A stretch of 64,000 nucleotides of DNA from Afipia sp. GAS231 (GTDB taxonomy: Bacteria > Pseudomonadota > Alphaproteobacteria > Rhizobiales > Xanthobacteraceae), in contig NZ_LT629703.1 in assembly GCF_900103365.1 (NCBI RefSeq), positions 1,240,001 through 1,304,000 of the forward strand, written 5' to 3'. Position numbers and translations under genes: made by a program. Under the pieces are notes generated by a model that saw only the letters and a list, made by a program, of their open reading frames with translations, had not been told where the DNA came from and ran no database searches. Shown piece after piece: positions 47,101 to 55,491 of this stretch (positions within the stretch are counted from its first letter, which is position 1; every line of letters starts with the position of its first letter).

Positions 47101-49562
47101 AGTCGCTTTCCGCCGACGTGCAGCGTTCGCTGTCGCTGGCCGGAACCGCCACCGCGGAGTCGATCACGTCAGGCGCACGCGAGGCCCAGAACACCCTCGT
47201 CACCGCATCCGCCGACGCCGCAAGCCAGGTCAAGTCACTGGCAGCCGACATGCAGCGCTCGCTCTCGATGGCCGGCAACGGCACCGCCGAGGCGATCACG
47301 ACAGGCGCCCGCGAAGCCCAGAACACGCTGGTCACGGCGTCCGCCGAAGCCGCCAACCACGTCAAGTCGCTGGCGATCGACGTCGAACGCACCCTCAGTG
47401 CAGTGGGTGCCGACACTGCGGCCTCGATCCTCGGCAGCGCGCGCGAAGCCCAGAGCTCGTTCGCCGCCACCTCCTCTGAAGCCGCGAGCACGATCAAGGC
47501 GATTTCCGCCGACATCGAGCGTTCGCTGAGCAACGTCACGGCTGCTACCACCGACAATATCCAGACCACCGCGCAGACCGCGCAGAGCGCGCTGATTGCC
47601 GCTTCGAACGAAGTCAGTTCCAAGGTCAAGTCGACCTCGGCTGATCTCGAGCGTTCGGTTCTCGCCGCCAGCAGCAATTTCGGCTCGACGATGACCGGCA
47701 AGACCGACGAAATCGTCACCTACGTTCAGCAGCAGACCGATCGTCTGGCACAGATCGTCGACAGCCGCCGTGGTTCGCTGGTCGAGGCGCTCGCCGCCAA
47801 GACCACGCAGCTCACGACCGACATCGACCGCGTCACCGCCGACGCCCTGAAGTCGATCGAGACCCGCGGCAACGCGTTCTCGCAGTCGATGGCGACCAAT
47901 GGCTCGGAAGTCGCACGCACGATCACGTCGGCCGGCGACCTCGCCACCGGCGCGGTAGCCAAGTCGCTCAAGGATCTGGAGCAGTCGTCGCGTTCGGCGA
48001 TCGACCAGTCGCGCCAGGTTTCGATCGCGGCCGTCACCGAAATGCAGGAGACCAGCAAGATCCTGCGCACCGACACGGTGGCGCTGTTCGAGCGGCTGCG
48101 TGAAGGCAACATCCTGCTGCAGGAAGTGCTGACCGGCGCCCACGACAACCTCAACTCGCTGGAGCGTGCGCTGGTGACCCGCGTGGCCGACTTCGTGTCC
48201 GCCATGAACGACGTCACCTCGCGCAACGGCGTCGCCACCCAGACGCTGGAAGACCAGTTGACGGTCTTCAACTCCAAGACCGCCAAGGCGCTGGAAGACC
48301 TCGGCATGCTGTCGAGCGAGTTCGATCATCACGGCAAGGCGCTGGTCGATGCCGCGGCCGTGGTCGAACAGGCCAACCGCACCACCACGACCAACGTTGC
48401 CGAACGCAAGGCGCAGCTTGAATCGCTGGTCACCACCATCGACCTGCGCACCACCGACCTCGATCAGCGGCTGTCGCGCTTCACCGGCCTGCTCGACGAA
48501 TCGCTGGCTGCCGCCGAAGAGCGCGCCCGCGACATCGCTCGCGTCGTCGCCGAAACCGCAGGCGCGGGATCGGCTGCGATCAGCCGGCAGTTCGAGGCCG
48601 TCCGTGCTGCCGCCGAAAACGAACGGCATCAGACCCTCGACGCCATGGGCGAATTGTACCAGCAGAGCGCCGCCGAAACCGACGCGATGTTCAAGCAGTC
48701 GACCGAGAAGTTCGGCACCATGGTGCAGGCCATGAAGGCGATGGCCGCCGAGATGCACAACGAGCTCGAAGCCACGCGTAACGAACTGCGCCGCGGCGTG
48801 CTCGAAATGCCTCAGGAGGCCGCCGACAACACCGCGCAGATGCGCAAGGTGATCGTCGACCAGATCGAGGCGCTCGCCGAACTGAACCGGATCGTCGCCC
48901 ACCACGGCCGCGGCCTCGACGTCGTGAGCCAGAACCGTCCCAGCGTGCAGCGTCAGGAAGAGCCCCTGATGGCCGTCGCCGGCGGCCGCAACGACACCCG
49001 CATGCGCGATACCAGCCGAGATACTGGCAGCGCATCGACCCTGCCGCCGCCGGACCTCGGCATGCCGTCGCGCCGTACCGAAGCGCCGCCGGTCTCGCCC
49101 GCGAGCCAGGAAGGCGGACGCGACGGATGGCTGTCCGACCTCCTCAGCCGCACCGACGCAGGCGCGCCCGCCGGCCAGGCACCCCGTGGCCGCCCGGCGC
49201 AAGGCGGTCAAGGCCAAGGACCCGCCAATCCGCTGGAATCGCTGTCGCTCGACATCGGCCGGCTGATGGACCGCAACCTCGCCGCCGAAATGTGGGATCG
49301 CTACCAGCGCGGCGAGAGCAAGGCCTTCACCAAGCGGCTCTACACTCCGGCCGGCCAGAAGGCGTTCGACGAAGTCGCCCGCAAGTACCGCGCCGACCGC
49401 GGTTTCAAGCAGACGGTCGACCGCTATATCGCCGAGTTCGAGCGGTTGCTCGACGAGGTCGCGCGGGAAGACCGCGCGCCCCAGGCGCTGCGCGGTCACC
49501 TGACCTCGGAAACCGGCCTGGTCTATACCCTGCTCGCGCATGCGGCGGGACGGCTGGGATAA
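44166..49562 (+). CDS. Giant polar coiled-coil protein, GPR/RgsE-like
   Basis: The 1798-residue protein has a disordered N-terminus, two membrane helices (about 103-129 and 136-163) and about 1400 residues of apolipoprotein-like helical repeats. Residues 784-1179 are nine exact-phase 44-residue repeats. A disordered linker and a conserved C-terminal helical domain (AEMWDRYQRGESKAFTKRLY, then FDEVARKYRADRGFKQTVDR) follow. This layout matches the Growth Pole Ring protein of Agrobacterium and RgsE of Sinorhizobium, which form a ring at the growing pole and are needed for polar growth. Assignment is by architecture. A CtrA box lies upstream and a clear terminator downstream. Confidence 0.8.
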   Translation: MANTPKKVKDPTEVALSAIQEALNISDTTVDTNRNSVGNDIEPPTISSAAPSYSETPYDTRDMRQNTDRPVFDPIEEPRSPRRAANDDRETIGQILQAIQKGRPARSVYTLATIFGAVWLVGCALLTVSFLPSLQAAIGQSGGVLLLGGLAALFFAPVLLFYFLASLAWRGQEMRMIAQSMAQVAIRFSEPENAAADSMVTVGQAIRREVAAMGDGVERAIARAGELETLVANEVSALERAYTDNEVRIRALLQDIAHQRDNLVGQAEQVRSAISGVQIDLRHDIALISDAIASRVDEVAKSITGALEERGQHITSALSHAGDNMILALGERGGDLLDRLEEASAETTRAVLDASERLTTSLNFKTGHVHDEFVDLADRVHEMLNERIDRITGEFEQRSSTIVDGISDRTEQVHDSLKNSSDSLLLELELRSGDLVSKIDDAGNRLATQIMSSGDKASDALDVTVNTLVAKVISQTETAHDSLSLQMSAFDELVKNQGGDLAERFARDSGTLGALITRHISEFDRTVKTFGGEIVERMGQRTQEIGDNLKNYVDTFDTRLSSNGGDITASLDQRLLQFETTLGSRVTNLDISLDTKIKSFDETIDGRLKALEQTFDTRAKSVTETIDGRLGTLSTSLTEGAAQAIQSIDSRLGLLTSTLTDGTAQALAAVDHRITNVIETVDGRSTHLTDTISARFQEIHQGIETRVGAIATDIDTRVAQFEDLLGSRVEAVAGRIESSGRQASDDLMARAELLSSGIKSHVEDAERSLTNLVVNTSETIQTGARAAQQALLTVSSDVGAQLKLTSAEVEASLTAVGTGAANSILTSSREAQTTLVSASSEAASQIKSLAEDVERTLSAAGSATAASVLAGAREAQTTLVTASSDAASQVKSLAADVERSLSIAGTATAEAVTAGARQAQSTLVAASSEAATQVKSLAADVERSLSIAGTATAEAITAGARDAQNTLMTASTIAADQVKSLSADVQRSLSLAGTATAESITSGAREAQNTLVTASADAASQVKSLAADMQRSLSMAGNGTAEAITTGAREAQNTLVTASAEAANHVKSLAIDVERTLSAVGADTAASILGSAREAQSSFAATSSEAASTIKAISADIERSLSNVTAATTDNIQTTAQTAQSALIAASNEVSSKVKSTSADLERSVLAASSNFGSTMTGKTDEIVTYVQQQTDRLAQIVDSRRGSLVEALAAKTTQLTTDIDRVTADALKSIETRGNAFSQSMATNGSEVARTITSAGDLATGAVAKSLKDLEQSSRSAIDQSRQVSIAAVTEMQETSKILRTDTVALFERLREGNILLQEVLTGAHDNLNSLERALVTRVADFVSAMNDVTSRNGVATQTLEDQLTVFNSKTAKALEDLGMLSSEFDHHGKALVDAAAVVEQANRTTTTNVAERKAQLESLVTTIDLRTTDLDQRLSRFTGLLDESLAAAEERARDIARVVAETAGAGSAAISRQFEAVRAAAENERHQTLDAMGELYQQSAAETDAMFKQSTEKFGTMVQAMKAMAAEMHNELEATRNELRRGVLEMPQEAADNTAQMRKVIVDQIEALAELNRIVAHHGRGLDVVSQNRPSVQRQEEPLMAVAGGRNDTRMRDTSRDTGSASTLPPPDLGMPSRRTEAPPVSPASQEGGRDGWLSDLLSRTDAGAPAGQAPRGRPAQGGQGQGPANPLESLSLDIGRLMDRNLAAEMWDRYQRGESKAFTKRLYTPAGQKAFDEVARKYRADRGFKQTVDRYIAEFERLLDEVAREDRAPQALRGHLTSETGLVYTLLAHAAGRLG
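46515..47702 (+). repeat. Nine 132-base tandem repeats within the GPR-like gene
   Basis: Nine consecutive 44-codon units with no phase slip begin at 46515. Typical units start AREAQNTLVTAS and continue with QVKSLAADVERSLSIAGTAT. Units 2-6 are most alike, while units 1, 8 and 9 are degenerate. Forty-four residues equal four 11-residue amphipathic turns, as in apolipoproteins. Confidence 0.9.
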
Positions 49563-49586
49563 GGCCGCGGCCGATGGCAGAATAGG

Positions 49587-49620
49587 AAACGGAGGCCTCG
49601 CGGCCTCCGTTTTGTTTTCT
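49587..49620 (+). terminator. Terminator of the GPR-like gene
   Basis: The stem AAACGGAGGCC / GGCCTCCGTTT with loop TCGC is followed by TGTTTTCT, 24 bases after the stop codon at 49562. Confidence 0.85.
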
Positions 49621-49739
49621 GGCCACTTCGTCGCTTACCGAAATCGTTCGCTCTGCGGTTTGCGCCGGCCAAAACCAGTCCCTATCTGTTCAATCCAAGG
49701 AGCGCCCGCAGGAAGCGCTTCGGGCGAGACCAGGTGCTT

Positions 49740-51335
49740 ATGCCGAACGAGAGCGAGACGGTAAGCCGGCGCGATCTGCTGTCGCTTGTGGGGGCGGTCG
49801 CCGGCAGTGCGGCCATGTACCAGGCGATGACCAGCCTCGGCTTCGCCTCGGAGACCAACTATAAAGGGCCGATCAAGCTCTCAGGCGATGCCAAGGGCGC
49901 ATCGGTATTGATCCTCGGCGCAGGTCTCGCCGGCATGACGGCAGCACTGGAGTTGCGCGCCGCCGGCTACAAGGTCCAGGTGCTGGAGTTCAACAGCCGG
50001 CCCGGAGGTCGCAACTGGACGCTGCGCGGCGGCGACAGTTTCACCGAGCTCGGCGGCGCGACGCAGACCTGCGGCTTCGAGGACGGGCTCTATCTCAACC
50101 CGGGGCCGTGGCGGATTCCGTATCATCACCGCGCCTTGCTCGATTACTGCAAGCGGCTCGGCGTCGCGCTCGAGCCCTTCATCCAGCTTAATCATAGCGC
50201 CCTGCTCCATGCCTCGACGGCGTTCGGCGGCAAGCCGCAGCGCATTCGCGACATCAAGACCGATTTTCAGGGCCACGTGTCGGAGCTGCTCGCCAAGGTG
50301 ACGCAGCAAGGCAAGCTCGACGAGGCGGTGACGGTCGAAGACAAGGAAATTTTGCTGCAGGCGTTGCGGTCCTGGGGCGCACTGGACAAGAACTATGCCT
50401 ACCAGGCCAATCTGATTTCATCCGCCTATCGCGGCTATGCCAAGGATCCCGGCGGCGGGCTCGGTGCGGCGCCGGTCGCCGGCGAGGTCATCAAGCTCCA
50501 GGATATCCTGAAATCCAGGCTGTGGGGTTACCTGCGGAATTTCTCGCTGCATGAATTTCAGACCACCATGTTTCAGCCGGTGGGCGGCATGGACATGATC
50601 GGCAAGGCATTCGCGAGAGAAGTCGGCGATCTCATTCAGTACGATGCAAAGGTCACGAAGATTCAGCAAAGCGATGGCGGCGTCACCGTCAATTTCGTGA
50701 ATTCCAAAACGCCGTCGACGCCGCAGACGGCAACGGCGGATTGGTGCGTGTGCACGATTCCGTTGTCGATCCTGAGCCAGATCGACATCCAGGTCGGTCC
50801 GCGCATGAAGGCCGCGATCGATGCGGTCCCCTACTCCTCATCCGTCAAGATCGGCCTGCAATTCAAGCGCCGGTTCTGGGAAGAGGACGAGGCGATCTAT
50901 GGCGGCATCAGCTACACCGATTTGCCGATCCGGCAGATTTCCTATCCGAGCAGCGGCTTCAACCGAACCGGCCGCGGGGTATTGCTGGGTGCCTATCTCT
51001 ATGAGGGCGCCAACGCGTACGAATTCACCTCGATGTCGCCAGCGGACCGCGTCGCGCGCGCCGTCGAGTTCGGCTCCCGCCTTCACCCGCAATACCGCGC
51101 CGAGTTCGAAAACGGCATCGCTGTGGCCTGGCATCGTGTCCCCTTCACGCTAGGATGCGCGGGAAGCTGGAGCGAGACGGCGCGGGCCGAACACTATGAC
51201 AACCTGTGCCAGATCGACGGCCGGATCGTGCTGGCCGGCGAGCACACCTCCTACATTCCGGCCTGGCAGGAAGGCGCGATCCTGTCGTCGCTCGACGCCA
51301 TCACGCGGCTGCACGAACGCGTCGTCAGGATGTGA
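49740..51335 (+). CDS. Tat-exported flavin amine oxidase
   Basis: The 531-residue protein has a twin-arginine signal (VSRRDLLSLVGAVAGSAAMY) and the monoamine-oxidase FAD motif SVLILGAGLAGMTAALELRA with FNSRPGGRNWTLRGGD. A C-terminal flavin contact lies in IVLAGEHTSYIPAWQEGAIL. It would oxidise a primary or secondary amine to an imine in the periplasm. The next genes are a cytochrome c and a RidA protein, so the acceptor is probably the cytochrome rather than oxygen, as for the nicotine oxidoreductase NicA2. GTG 49734 is an alternative start. Confidence 0.88.
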   Translation: MPNESETVSRRDLLSLVGAVAGSAAMYQAMTSLGFASETNYKGPIKLSGDAKGASVLILGAGLAGMTAALELRAAGYKVQVLEFNSRPGGRNWTLRGGDSFTELGGATQTCGFEDGLYLNPGPWRIPYHHRALLDYCKRLGVALEPFIQLNHSALLHASTAFGGKPQRIRDIKTDFQGHVSELLAKVTQQGKLDEAVTVEDKEILLQALRSWGALDKNYAYQANLISSAYRGYAKDPGGGLGAAPVAGEVIKLQDILKSRLWGYLRNFSLHEFQTTMFQPVGGMDMIGKAFAREVGDLIQYDAKVTKIQQSDGGVTVNFVNSKTPSTPQTATADWCVCTIPLSILSQIDIQVGPRMKAAIDAVPYSSSVKIGLQFKRRFWEEDEAIYGGISYTDLPIRQISYPSSGFNRTGRGVLLGAYLYEGANAYEFTSMSPADRVARAVEFGSRLHPQYRAEFENGIAVAWHRVPFTLGCAGSWSETARAEHYDNLCQIDGRIVLAGEHTSYIPAWQEGAILSSLDAITRLHERVVRM

Positions 51336-51339
51336 TGCG

Positions 51340-51771
51340 ATGAAGTCTCGCCTGATCGGACCAGCAGGATGGATGACGGCAGGCCTGATAGGGATGTCAC
51401 TCGTATCGTCCACAGTGCATGCAGACGAAGAATCCCTGTCGCGATCTCGCACGCCGCTGAGCACCGGCTTCCGGTTCACCGAGCAGACCGGCGAAGATCT
51501 GTTCGCCAGCGCCTGTCAGGGGTGCCACATGCCTGACGGCCACGGCGCTACCGGCGCCGGCACCTATCCCTCGCTGTCAAAGGACAACAATCTCGAAACT
51601 GCCGGTTATCCGGTTTACGTCGTCGTCCGAGGCCAGAAGGCGATGCCGCCGGTCGGCGCGATGATGAGCGACGACCAGGTTGCCGCCATCGTCAACTATC
51701 TGCGGACGCATTTCGGCAACCAATATGGCGACGCCATCACGGCCGAAGACGTCAAACGTGTCAGGCCATAA
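51340..51771 (+). CDS. Periplasmic c-type cytochrome
   Basis: The 143-residue precursor has a signal peptide ending near VHA. The heme site is CQGCH (C59, C62, H63), and a likely axial Met is in KAMPPVGAMMSDDQVAAIVN, typical of class I cytochromes. The gene starts 4 bases after the amine oxidase stop, so the two are translationally coupled. Its probable role is to accept electrons from the amine oxidase and pass them to the respiratory chain. Confidence 0.88.
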   Translation: MKSRLIGPAGWMTAGLIGMSLVSSTVHADEESLSRSRTPLSTGFRFTEQTGEDLFASACQGCHMPDGHGATGAGTYPSLSKDNNLETAGYPVYVVVRGQKAMPPVGAMMSDDQVAAIVNYLRTHFGNQYGDAITAEDVKRVRP

Positions 51772-51798
51772 GATCAACGACTTCATGGGGAGACGGAA

Positions 51799-52284
51799 AT
51801 GAAAAAGGGAATGCTGACGTTGGCTGCGTTATTGCTCGGCGCAAACGCCGCCCACGCCGAAGTCGTCCGCTATCCGATTCCGAACTCGACGTTCCCGATC
51901 GCCCAGGCGGTAAAGGTCTCCGGCGACGCCGTCACTTTGTATGTGAGCGGCCAGGTGCCGCCCGTGCTCAACAAGGATGTCGAAGCCAACACGCCGCAGG
52001 CTTACGGCGACACCAAGACCCAGACCGTCGGCGTGCTCAACCGGATCAAGCAAATTCTCGAAGGCCAGGGATTCGGCATGGCCGACGTCATCAAGATGCA
52101 GGTGTTTCTGGTGCACGACGCGCGCGCACCGATGGACTTCAAGGCATTCATGGAAGGCTACACGCAATTCTTCGGCGGCGCTCAGCCCAACCTCCCCGTC
52201 CGCTCCGTCATCGGCGTCGCGGCGCTGGCCAATCCCGGCTTTCTGGTCGAGATTGAAGTGACGGCCGCCAAGGACTCGAAATAA
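51799..52284 (+). CDS. Exported RidA-family protein
   Basis: The 161-residue precursor has a signal peptide (MKKGMLTLAALLLGANAAHA). The RidA (YjgF) domain has VTLYVSGQVPP, QTVGVLNRIKQILEGQGFGM and the conserved active-site Arg in PVRSVIGVAALANPGFLVEI. RidA proteins hydrolyse reactive imines or enamines. Periplasmic export is unusual and fits hydrolysis of the imine made by the exported amine oxidase upstream. It lies between the cytochrome (27-base gap) and the peptidase (3-base gap). Confidence 0.88.
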   Translation: MKKGMLTLAALLLGANAAHAEVVRYPIPNSTFPIAQAVKVSGDAVTLYVSGQVPPVLNKDVEANTPQAYGDTKTQTVGVLNRIKQILEGQGFGMADVIKMQVFLVHDARAPMDFKAFMEGYTQFFGGAQPNLPVRSVIGVAALANPGFLVEIEVTAAKDSK

Positions 52285-52287
52285 GGA

Positions 52288-53694
52288 ATGAAAAAGATGC
52301 GCCTGTTTGCAGCCATGTTGATGTCCGCCGCCCTGGCAGGCCCGGCCGTAGCTGAAGGCCTGAACCCCAACCAGCAGCGGGCGTTCGACATTTACAAGGA
52401 GTTGGTCGAAATCGATACGACGACGGCAACCGGCGACACCGCAAGGGCCGCCGAGGCCATGGCCGCGCGGCTGCGCGCCGGCGGAATTCCCGACGCCGAC
52501 GTTCACGCCTTCTCGCCGGCGCCGCACAAGGGCAATCTCGTCGCGCGGCTGCGGGGAAGTGGCGCACGCAAACCGATCCTGCTGGTGGCGCATATCGACG
52601 TCGTTCCGGCGCCGCGCGAGGACTGGTCGACCGATCCGTTCAAGCTGGTCGAGCAGGACGGCTATTTCTATGCGCGCGGCAGCGGCGACGACAAATACAT
52701 GGCGGCTTCCTTTGTCGCCAATCTCATCCGCTACAAGCAGGAAGGCTACAAACCGGACCGCGACATCATCCTGGCGCTGGAGACCGACGAGGAAATTCTC
52801 GACAAGGATGCGCTCGGCATCCAGTGGCTCTTGAAAAACCATCGCGACCTGATCGACGCCGAATTCGCCCTCAACGAAGGCGGCCCGGTGGGCCTCAAGG
52901 ACGGCAAGCCGCTGCGGGTTTCCGTCCAGACCAGCGAAAAGGTCTCGGTGACCTATGCGTTAAGTGTCAAGAACAAGGGCGGCCATAGCGCCGCTCCCAC
53001 CAAGGACAATGCGATCTATCGGCTAGCGGCGGGCCTCGGCCGGCTTTCGGCGTTCAGCTTCCCGATCGCTCTCAACGAAACCACGCGCGCCTATTTCGAA
53101 CGCACGGCGCAGATGGAAGGCGGCCAGCTGGCCGACGATCTGCGCGCCGTGCTGTCAGGCCAGACCGATCCGGCTTCGCCTGCGGTGATGCGCCTGTCCG
53201 ACAATGTCGGCTACAATGCGCAACTGCGCACCACCTGCATCACCACGCTGCTGCAGGCCGGCACCGCCTTCAACGCGCTGCCGCAACTGGCGACCGCCAC
53301 GGTCAACTGCCGGGTGATGCCCGGCGAGGCCATCGACGGCGTCAAGGCAACGCTGGAGAAGGTGCTCGGCGACGACCAGATCGCGGTCACCCAGATCGAT
53401 ACGGCGACCCCGAGCGAACCTTCCGCGCTCAGCGAGCAGGTCATCGGGCCGATCACCAAACTGTCGGCCGAGTTCTTTCCCGGCGCGGTGGTGCTGCCGA
53501 TCATGAGCGCCGGCGCCACCGACGGCAGCTACCTGCGCAACGCCGGCATCCCGACCTACGGCCATTCCGGAATGGCCGGCGACATCCATGAATCGCGCAT
53601 CCACGGCCGCGACGAGCGGGTGCTCGTCAAATCGTTCTTCAACGGCAATGAGTATCTGTACCGGCTGGTGAAGGAGTTTGCCGGCGGGAAGTGA
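52288..53694 (+). CDS. Exported M20-family metallopeptidase
   Basis: The 468-residue precursor has a signal peptide (MRLFAAMLMSAALAGPAVAE). It has the M20 metal-ligand set: ILLVAHIDVVPAPREDW, ARGSGDDKYMAASFVANLIR, LALETDEEILD and ALNEGGPV, plus the late histidine region GHSGMAGDIHESRIHGRDER. Such enzymes cleave dipeptides or N-acyl amino acids. As the last gene of the amine oxidase operon it may release the amine-containing substrate from a conjugate in the periplasm; this is inference from context. Confidence 0.88.
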   Translation: MKKMRLFAAMLMSAALAGPAVAEGLNPNQQRAFDIYKELVEIDTTTATGDTARAAEAMAARLRAGGIPDADVHAFSPAPHKGNLVARLRGSGARKPILLVAHIDVVPAPREDWSTDPFKLVEQDGYFYARGSGDDKYMAASFVANLIRYKQEGYKPDRDIILALETDEEILDKDALGIQWLLKNHRDLIDAEFALNEGGPVGLKDGKPLRVSVQTSEKVSVTYALSVKNKGGHSAAPTKDNAIYRLAAGLGRLSAFSFPIALNETTRAYFERTAQMEGGQLADDLRAVLSGQTDPASPAVMRLSDNVGYNAQLRTTCITTLLQAGTAFNALPQLATATVNCRVMPGEAIDGVKATLEKVLGDDQIAVTQIDTATPSEPSALSEQVIGPITKLSAEFFPGAVVLPIMSAGATDGSYLRNAGIPTYGHSGMAGDIHESRIHGRDERVLVKSFFNGNEYLYRLVKEFAGGK

Positions 53695-53706
53695 GCAGCG
53701 CGAGTT

Positions 53707-53786
53707 CGTCATTGCCAGCGAAGCAATCCATCTATCCGCGATAAGAAAGAATGGATTGCTTCGTCGCTTCGCTCCTCGCAATGACG
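53707..53786. repeat. Long inverted repeat, copy 2
   Basis: Same palindromic element as at 20546-20632, with arms starting CGTCATTGC and ending CTCCTCGCAATGACG, internal GCAATCCAT/ATGGATTGC. It lies between the convergent M20 peptidase and mlaD genes. Confidence 0.75.
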
Positions 53787-53793
53787 TGGGGTG

Positions 53794-54708
53794 CTACTGC
53801 CGCTTCTGCCCGCTCGGCGCTGCGGCTGCCGCCGCGGGCGGCTTGGGCGCTGCAGCCCTCGGCGGCGGTGGCGCAGCTTCCGCCGCCGGCGCGGCGTTGT
53901 TGCTGCCGCCGAAGATCACCCGGCTCGGGTTGCGGTCGAAATTGGTCACCGCGCGGCTGATATCGGCGAGCGTACGCCGGCCGTCGGCGATCAGCGCGCC
54001 CGAGCGCTTGTCGAAATCGTCGGCCAGTTCGCGGATCGACTTCACCATCAGGTTCAACTCGCCGCCGCCGGCGCCGCCCGCGATGGTGTTCAGCCCGAGC
54101 ATCAGGCTGTCCGCCTTGCCCATCACGCCGTCGACCTTAAGCATGACGTTGTCGATTTTCTCCGAGTTGCGCGCCAGCGCGGAGGTGAAGGTCTCGAGGT
54201 TCTTCAGCGAGCTCTTCACCGATTCCTGGTTGTCGGCGACGATGCGGTTGACGTTCTGCAGGGTGGCGCGGATCGCCTCGGTGACGTCCTGCAGCGCGTT
54301 GGGATCGGCGGTCAGCACCGGAACGCCGTCCTCGTCGAGCGGCACGGTAGGGGCGGCTTCCTCGCCGCCCTTCAGCGAGATCGCGGCGACACCGGTCAGG
54401 CCCTGAAATTCGAGGCCGACCAGGGTGTCCTTGCGGATCGGGGCATTGTTCTCGACCATGGCCAGTGCGACCACACGACGCGGGTTATCGAGCTTAACCG
54501 AAATGACTTCCCCTATCCGGATACCGTTGAAGTTGACACTGCCGCCGTTGCGCAGGCCGGACGCCGGGCCTTCGAACACGATACGGATCGGGCTGCGCGC
54601 CTTGGTGGTGTGCAGGCTCTGGAACCACAGCACGAAGCCGAAGGCGGCCGCGATCACCGCCAGCGTGAACGATCCGATCAGGACGTAATTCGCCCGCGTT
54701 TCCATCAA
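53794..54708 (-). CDS. mlaD: MlaD-like MCE-domain lipid transport protein
   Basis: The 304-residue protein has one N-terminal membrane anchor (METRANYVLIGSFTLAVIAA) and an MCE domain (about 38-115, GSVNFNGIRIGEVISVKLDN, TLVGLEFQGLTGVAAISLKG). A long helical region and an Ala/Pro-rich tail follow. MlaD-type rings shuttle phospholipids across the periplasm. It is the third gene of mlaE-mlaF-mlaD, 6 bases after the ATPase gene. Confidence 0.9.
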   Translation of the reverse strand: MMETRANYVLIGSFTLAVIAAAFGFVLWFQSLHTTKARSPIRIVFEGPASGLRNGGSVNFNGIRIGEVISVKLDNPRRVVALAMVENNAPIRKDTLVGLEFQGLTGVAAISLKGGEEAAPTVPLDEDGVPVLTADPNALQDVTEAIRATLQNVNRIVADNQESVKSSLKNLETFTSALARNSEKIDNVMLKVDGVMGKADSLMLGLNTIAGGAGGGELNLMVKSIRELADDFDKRSGALIADGRRTLADISRAVTNFDRNPSRVIFGGSNNAAPAAEAAPPPPRAAAPKPPAAAAAAPSGQKRQ

Positions 54709-54714
54709 TTACTC

Positions 54715-55491
54715 CTAGACCACAACGGCGCGGGCGCGCTTGCCGTTGAAATACTGGTTCAGCCACGGATGCTTCGAGGCCTTCATGTCGGCGATCGATC
54801 CTGCGGCAATGATCTTACCGTTCCCTAAAACGGCGATGCGATCGCAGGCCGTATAAAGGCTGTCGAGGTCGTGGGTTACCATGAAAACGGTCAGGCCCAA
54901 AGTTCGCTGCAGGGTCCGCACCAGTTCGTCGAAGTCGCCGGCGCCGATCGGATCGAGCCCGGAGGTCGGCTCGTCCAGGAACACCAGTTCCGGATCGAGC
55001 GCGAGCGCGCGCGCCAGCGCCACGCGCTTGACCATGCCGCCGGAGAGCTCGGAGGGAAAACGGTCGGCGACCTCCGGCTTGAGGCCGACCATGCCGAGCT
55101 TGGCCACCATGATCTCGTCGAGCAGCCGCTGCGACACCTTGAGATATTCGCGCACCGGAAACTGGATGTTCTGCCGCACGGTCAGCGAGGAGAACAGCGC
55201 GCCCTGCTGGAACAGGATGCCCCAGCGGCGCTCGACGCCTCTGCGCTCGGCGGTGCTGGCCTTGTCGAGGTCGACGCCGAACACTTCGATGCGGCCGGCG
55301 AGTTTCGGCACCAGGCCGATGATGGTGCGGGTCAGCACCGACTTGCCGGCGCCGGACGGACCGACGAAGCCGAGAATTTCGCCGCGCTTGACGTCGAGGT
55401 TGAGCCCGTCGAGCACCCGCGTGGTGCCGAACTGAACGGTGATGTCGCGAACCCGGATGATGGCGTCGGAGATTTCGCCTGCCATGTTCAC
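54715..55491 (-). CDS. mlaF: MlaF-like ABC transporter ATP-binding protein
   Basis: The 258-residue ATPase has Walker A GPSGAGKSVLTRTIIG, the signature LSGGMVKRVALARALA, Walker B LVFLDEPTSGLDP and the switch histidine in VFMVTHDLDSLYTACDR. The signature LSGGM and EPTSGLDP version is typical of Mla/Mkl lipid importers. It overlaps mlaE by 4 bases. With MlaE and MlaD it forms the inner-membrane complex that moves phospholipids to or from the outer membrane. Confidence 0.93.
   Translation of the reverse strand: MNMAGEISDAIIRVRDITVQFGTTRVLDGLNLDVKRGEILGFVGPSGAGKSVLTRTIIGLVPKLAGRIEVFGVDLDKASTAERRGVERRWGILFQQGALFSSLTVRQNIQFPVREYLKVSQRLLDEIMVAKLGMVGLKPEVADRFPSELSGGMVKRVALARALALDPELVFLDEPTSGLDPIGAGDFDELVRTLQRTLGLTVFMVTHDLDSLYTACDRIAVLGNGKIIAAGSIADMKASKHPWLNQYFNGKRARAVVV

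Noticed and set aside
46515..47702. Tandem 132-base repeats considered as a CRISPR array or mobile repeat
   Set aside because: Units are contiguous, without spacers, and encode in-frame helical protein repeats.
47235..49541. 768-codon open frame antisense to the GPR-like gene
   Set aside because: It is a mirror of a GC-rich, repeat-containing coding region. The plus-strand frame has clear domains, a terminator and a promoter motif, and the antisense frame has none.
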